Origin: Candidatus Aerophobus profundus SCGC AAA252-L23
GTDB taxonomy: Bacteria > Aerophobota > Aerophobia > Aerophobales > Aerophobaceae
Reading direction: 5' to 3'
Length of the DNA: 15,060 nt
Assembly (NCBI GenBank): GCA_000402295.1
Contig: AQRW01000123.1
Coordinates: forward strand, 1 to 15,060
Under the pieces are notes generated by a model, which was given only the letters and a program-made list of their open reading frames with translations, searched no databases and was not told where the DNA came from. Below are positions 13,701-15,060 of the stretch, piece after piece (positions within the stretch are counted from its first letter, which is position 1; every line of letters starts with the position of its first letter). The translations under genes and the position numbers were made by a program.

Positions 13701-14885
13701 ATGCAACATAAAACCTCATTGATACCACGTCCACAGTTAATGAATCAGGTACTACAATACCTGGAGGAAGCCCCGGTTACAGTGTTGTTAGGCGCCCGAC
13801 AAACGGGGAAGACCACCCTGGCAGGTATGGCTGGCCAGGCTTTTCAGAGACAAACCGGGGCAGAGGTGCATCAGTTTGACCTGGAACGGGCAGCCTCACG
13901 AGCTGCTCTCTCCACCCCAGAAATCACTCTGGAGTCACTGCGCGGTTTAGTAGTGATTGATGAAATTCAGCGTATGCCACAGCTTCTGGAAACCTTGCGG
14001 CCGCTGGCGGACCGACCAGATGTGCCGGCCCGTTTCCTGGTGCTGGGCAGTGCTTCACCGAATCTGATCCGGGGAGTGTCAGAATCACTGGCCGGACGGA
14101 CCTTATTTGTACCGGTACCAGGTTTTTCCCTGGCTGAGCTGGGTACTGACACTCAAAAGGCACTTTGGATTCGGGGAGGATTCCCCAGATCCTGGCTGGC
14201 TTCATCAGAGAGGGCCAGTCATCGATGGCGGGAAGCGTTTATTACCACCTTCCTGGAAAGGGACCTTCCCCAGTTAGGAATTCGCGTCCCCTCAGAAACT
14301 CTCCGTCGCTTCTGGACCATGCTGGCTCACTATCACGGACAAATATGGAATGCTTCTGAGTTGGCCCAATCACTTGGTACCTCTTCCAAAACTGCTCTTC
14401 ACTACCGGGATATTCTCACCGGTGGTTATGTGATGCGGGTATTACCACCCTGGTTTGAGAATCTTAAGAAACGGCAGGTTAAGTCACCCAAGGTGTACAT
14501 TCGTGACAGCGGGTTGCTGCACACTCTACTGGGTATCCAGAATATGGCCCAATTGCGATCGCATCCGCGCTACGGCGCATCCTGGAAAGGATTTGCTCTG
14601 GAACAGGTATTGACCTTCCTGGGAACTAACAATGCTTATTTTTGGAGCACCCAGCGAGGTGCCGAGCTGGATCTGCTGGTGTTCCAGAATGGTTCGCCCT
14701 GGGGTTTTGAGTTCAAGTGCAGCGACGCCCCCACTATGACCAAGTCTATGTACAGTGCCCTCAATGATCTCGGTTTAACCAGACTCTTCGTGGTTTACCC
14801 GGGAAGGACCCGCTACCAGATTCAGGAAAAGGTGGAAGTACTCCCTTTATCTGAATGCATACATTTACGGGAACTGGGAGGTTAA
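13701..14885 (+). CDS. AAA+ ATPase with C-terminal DUF4143 (nuclease-like) domain
   Basis: The 394-residue protein belongs to a widespread family of stand-alone ATPases of uncertain cellular role. It has an N-terminal AAA domain with Walker A GARQTGKTT (31-39, K37) and Walker B LVVIDEIQ (83-90, D87-E88), and a sensor-like LVLGSASP. A middle winged-helix part reads NASELAQSLGTSSKTALHYRDIL. The C-terminal domain has AELDLLV (E322, D324) and GFEFK (E337, K339), the D/E...ExK pattern of PD-(D/E)xK restriction-like nucleases. By eye the GC content and codon choice are higher in G/C than in the trp genes, so transfer is possible. Its TAA stop (14883-14885) lies inside the first palindrome of repeat cluster B. 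These genes are mobile and sometimes suspected to act in defence or toxin-antitoxin roles; that is not shown here. Confidence 0.88.
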   Translation: MQHKTSLIPRPQLMNQVLQYLEEAPVTVLLGARQTGKTTLAGMAGQAFQRQTGAEVHQFDLERAASRAALSTPEITLESLRGLVVIDEIQRMPQLLETLRPLADRPDVPARFLVLGSASPNLIRGVSESLAGRTLFVPVPGFSLAELGTDTQKALWIRGGFPRSWLASSERASHRWREAFITTFLERDLPQLGIRVPSETLRRFWTMLAHYHGQIWNASELAQSLGTSSKTALHYRDILTGGYVMRVLPPWFENLKKRQVKSPKVYIRDSGLLHTLLGIQNMAQLRSHPRYGASWKGFALEQVLTFLGTNNAYFWSTQRGAELDLLVFQNGSPWGFEFKCSDAPTMTKSMYSALNDLGLTRLFVVYPGRTRYQIQEKVEVLPLSECIHLRELGG

Positions 14886-15060
14886 AACCTCCCCTACCCA
14901 AATAGGAAGTTATCCTCTTCCCAGGGTAGCCGCAAGTTTTAACTTGCACCAATAAACGCAGGCTAAAGCCTGCGGCTACCGGATCATAACCGAGGAGCCT
15001 GCGGCTACCAATGGTGGAGAAAAGGTAGGCGCAGCTTTTAAGCTGCGTAAATAAACGCAG
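14876..15060. repeat. REP/REPIN-like cluster B, cut by the window end
   Basis: GGGAGGTT-AA-AACCTCCC (14876-14893) with CTAC 14894-14897 is followed by a full pair, GTAG 14926-14929 to CTAC 14976-14979. Next come a half unit ending CTAC 15005-15008, and GTAG 15025-15028 with CGCAGCTT-TT-AAGCTGCG (15030-15047). The final AAACGCAG at the edge is probably the start of its facing partner. Bases 14925-14997 are identical to 11830-11902 over 73 bp, and 14875-14940 match 11985-12050 with one difference. Cluster B is thus a rearranged mosaic of cluster A. Confidence 0.78.

Overview
The window (moderate GC by eye, bacterial codon and Shine-Dalgarno use) looks like chromosome of an uncultured, probably anaerobic bacterium. 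The lineage cannot be fixed from sequence alone. The sugar-binding protein has a plain Sec signal peptide with no lipobox cysteine, which fits a diderm cell with a periplasm better than a monoderm.

Region 1 (1-4360) is the 3' part of a tightly packed tryptophan operon in the order trpD (5'-truncated by the window edge), trpC, trpF, trpB, trpA. Overlaps or short gaps join the genes, and the catalytic residues I checked are present. Together they convert anthranilate to tryptophan.

Region 2 (4385-10613) is a block of about 6 kb bounded by two direct copies of a 266-bp sequence (4385-4650 and 10348-10613, 12 differences, no indels). Each copy holds the upstream region and the first ~53 codons of a lactate-racemase-family (larA-like) gene. 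The left copy is a broken 5' stump followed at once by a transposase remnant. The right copy leads into the intact gene (10454-11761). Between them lie a strong promoter with a perfect 32-bp palindrome at its start point, a sugar ABC importer (binding protein, hairpin, two permeases, no ATPase), a 500-bp hairpin-rich spacer, and a uroporphyrinogen-decarboxylase-fold protein. The simplest reading is that this block was inserted or rearranged next to the trp operon, duplicating the larA 5' end.

Region 3 (11762-15060) holds dinB (DNA polymerase IV) and an AAA+ ATPase/DUF4143-type protein. Around them are clusters of short, different palindromes that each carry a GTAG (or CTAC) tetranucleotide at the foot, often paired head to head. 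This is the architecture of REP/REPIN elements. One pair sits in the predicted dinB leader, and one palindrome supplies the stop codon of the ATPase gene. No tRNA, rRNA, CRISPR array or RAYT transposase was seen.

The items most worth a second look are the duplicated-end 6-kb block, the palindromic promoter with its embedded mini-ORF, and the GTAG palindrome family.
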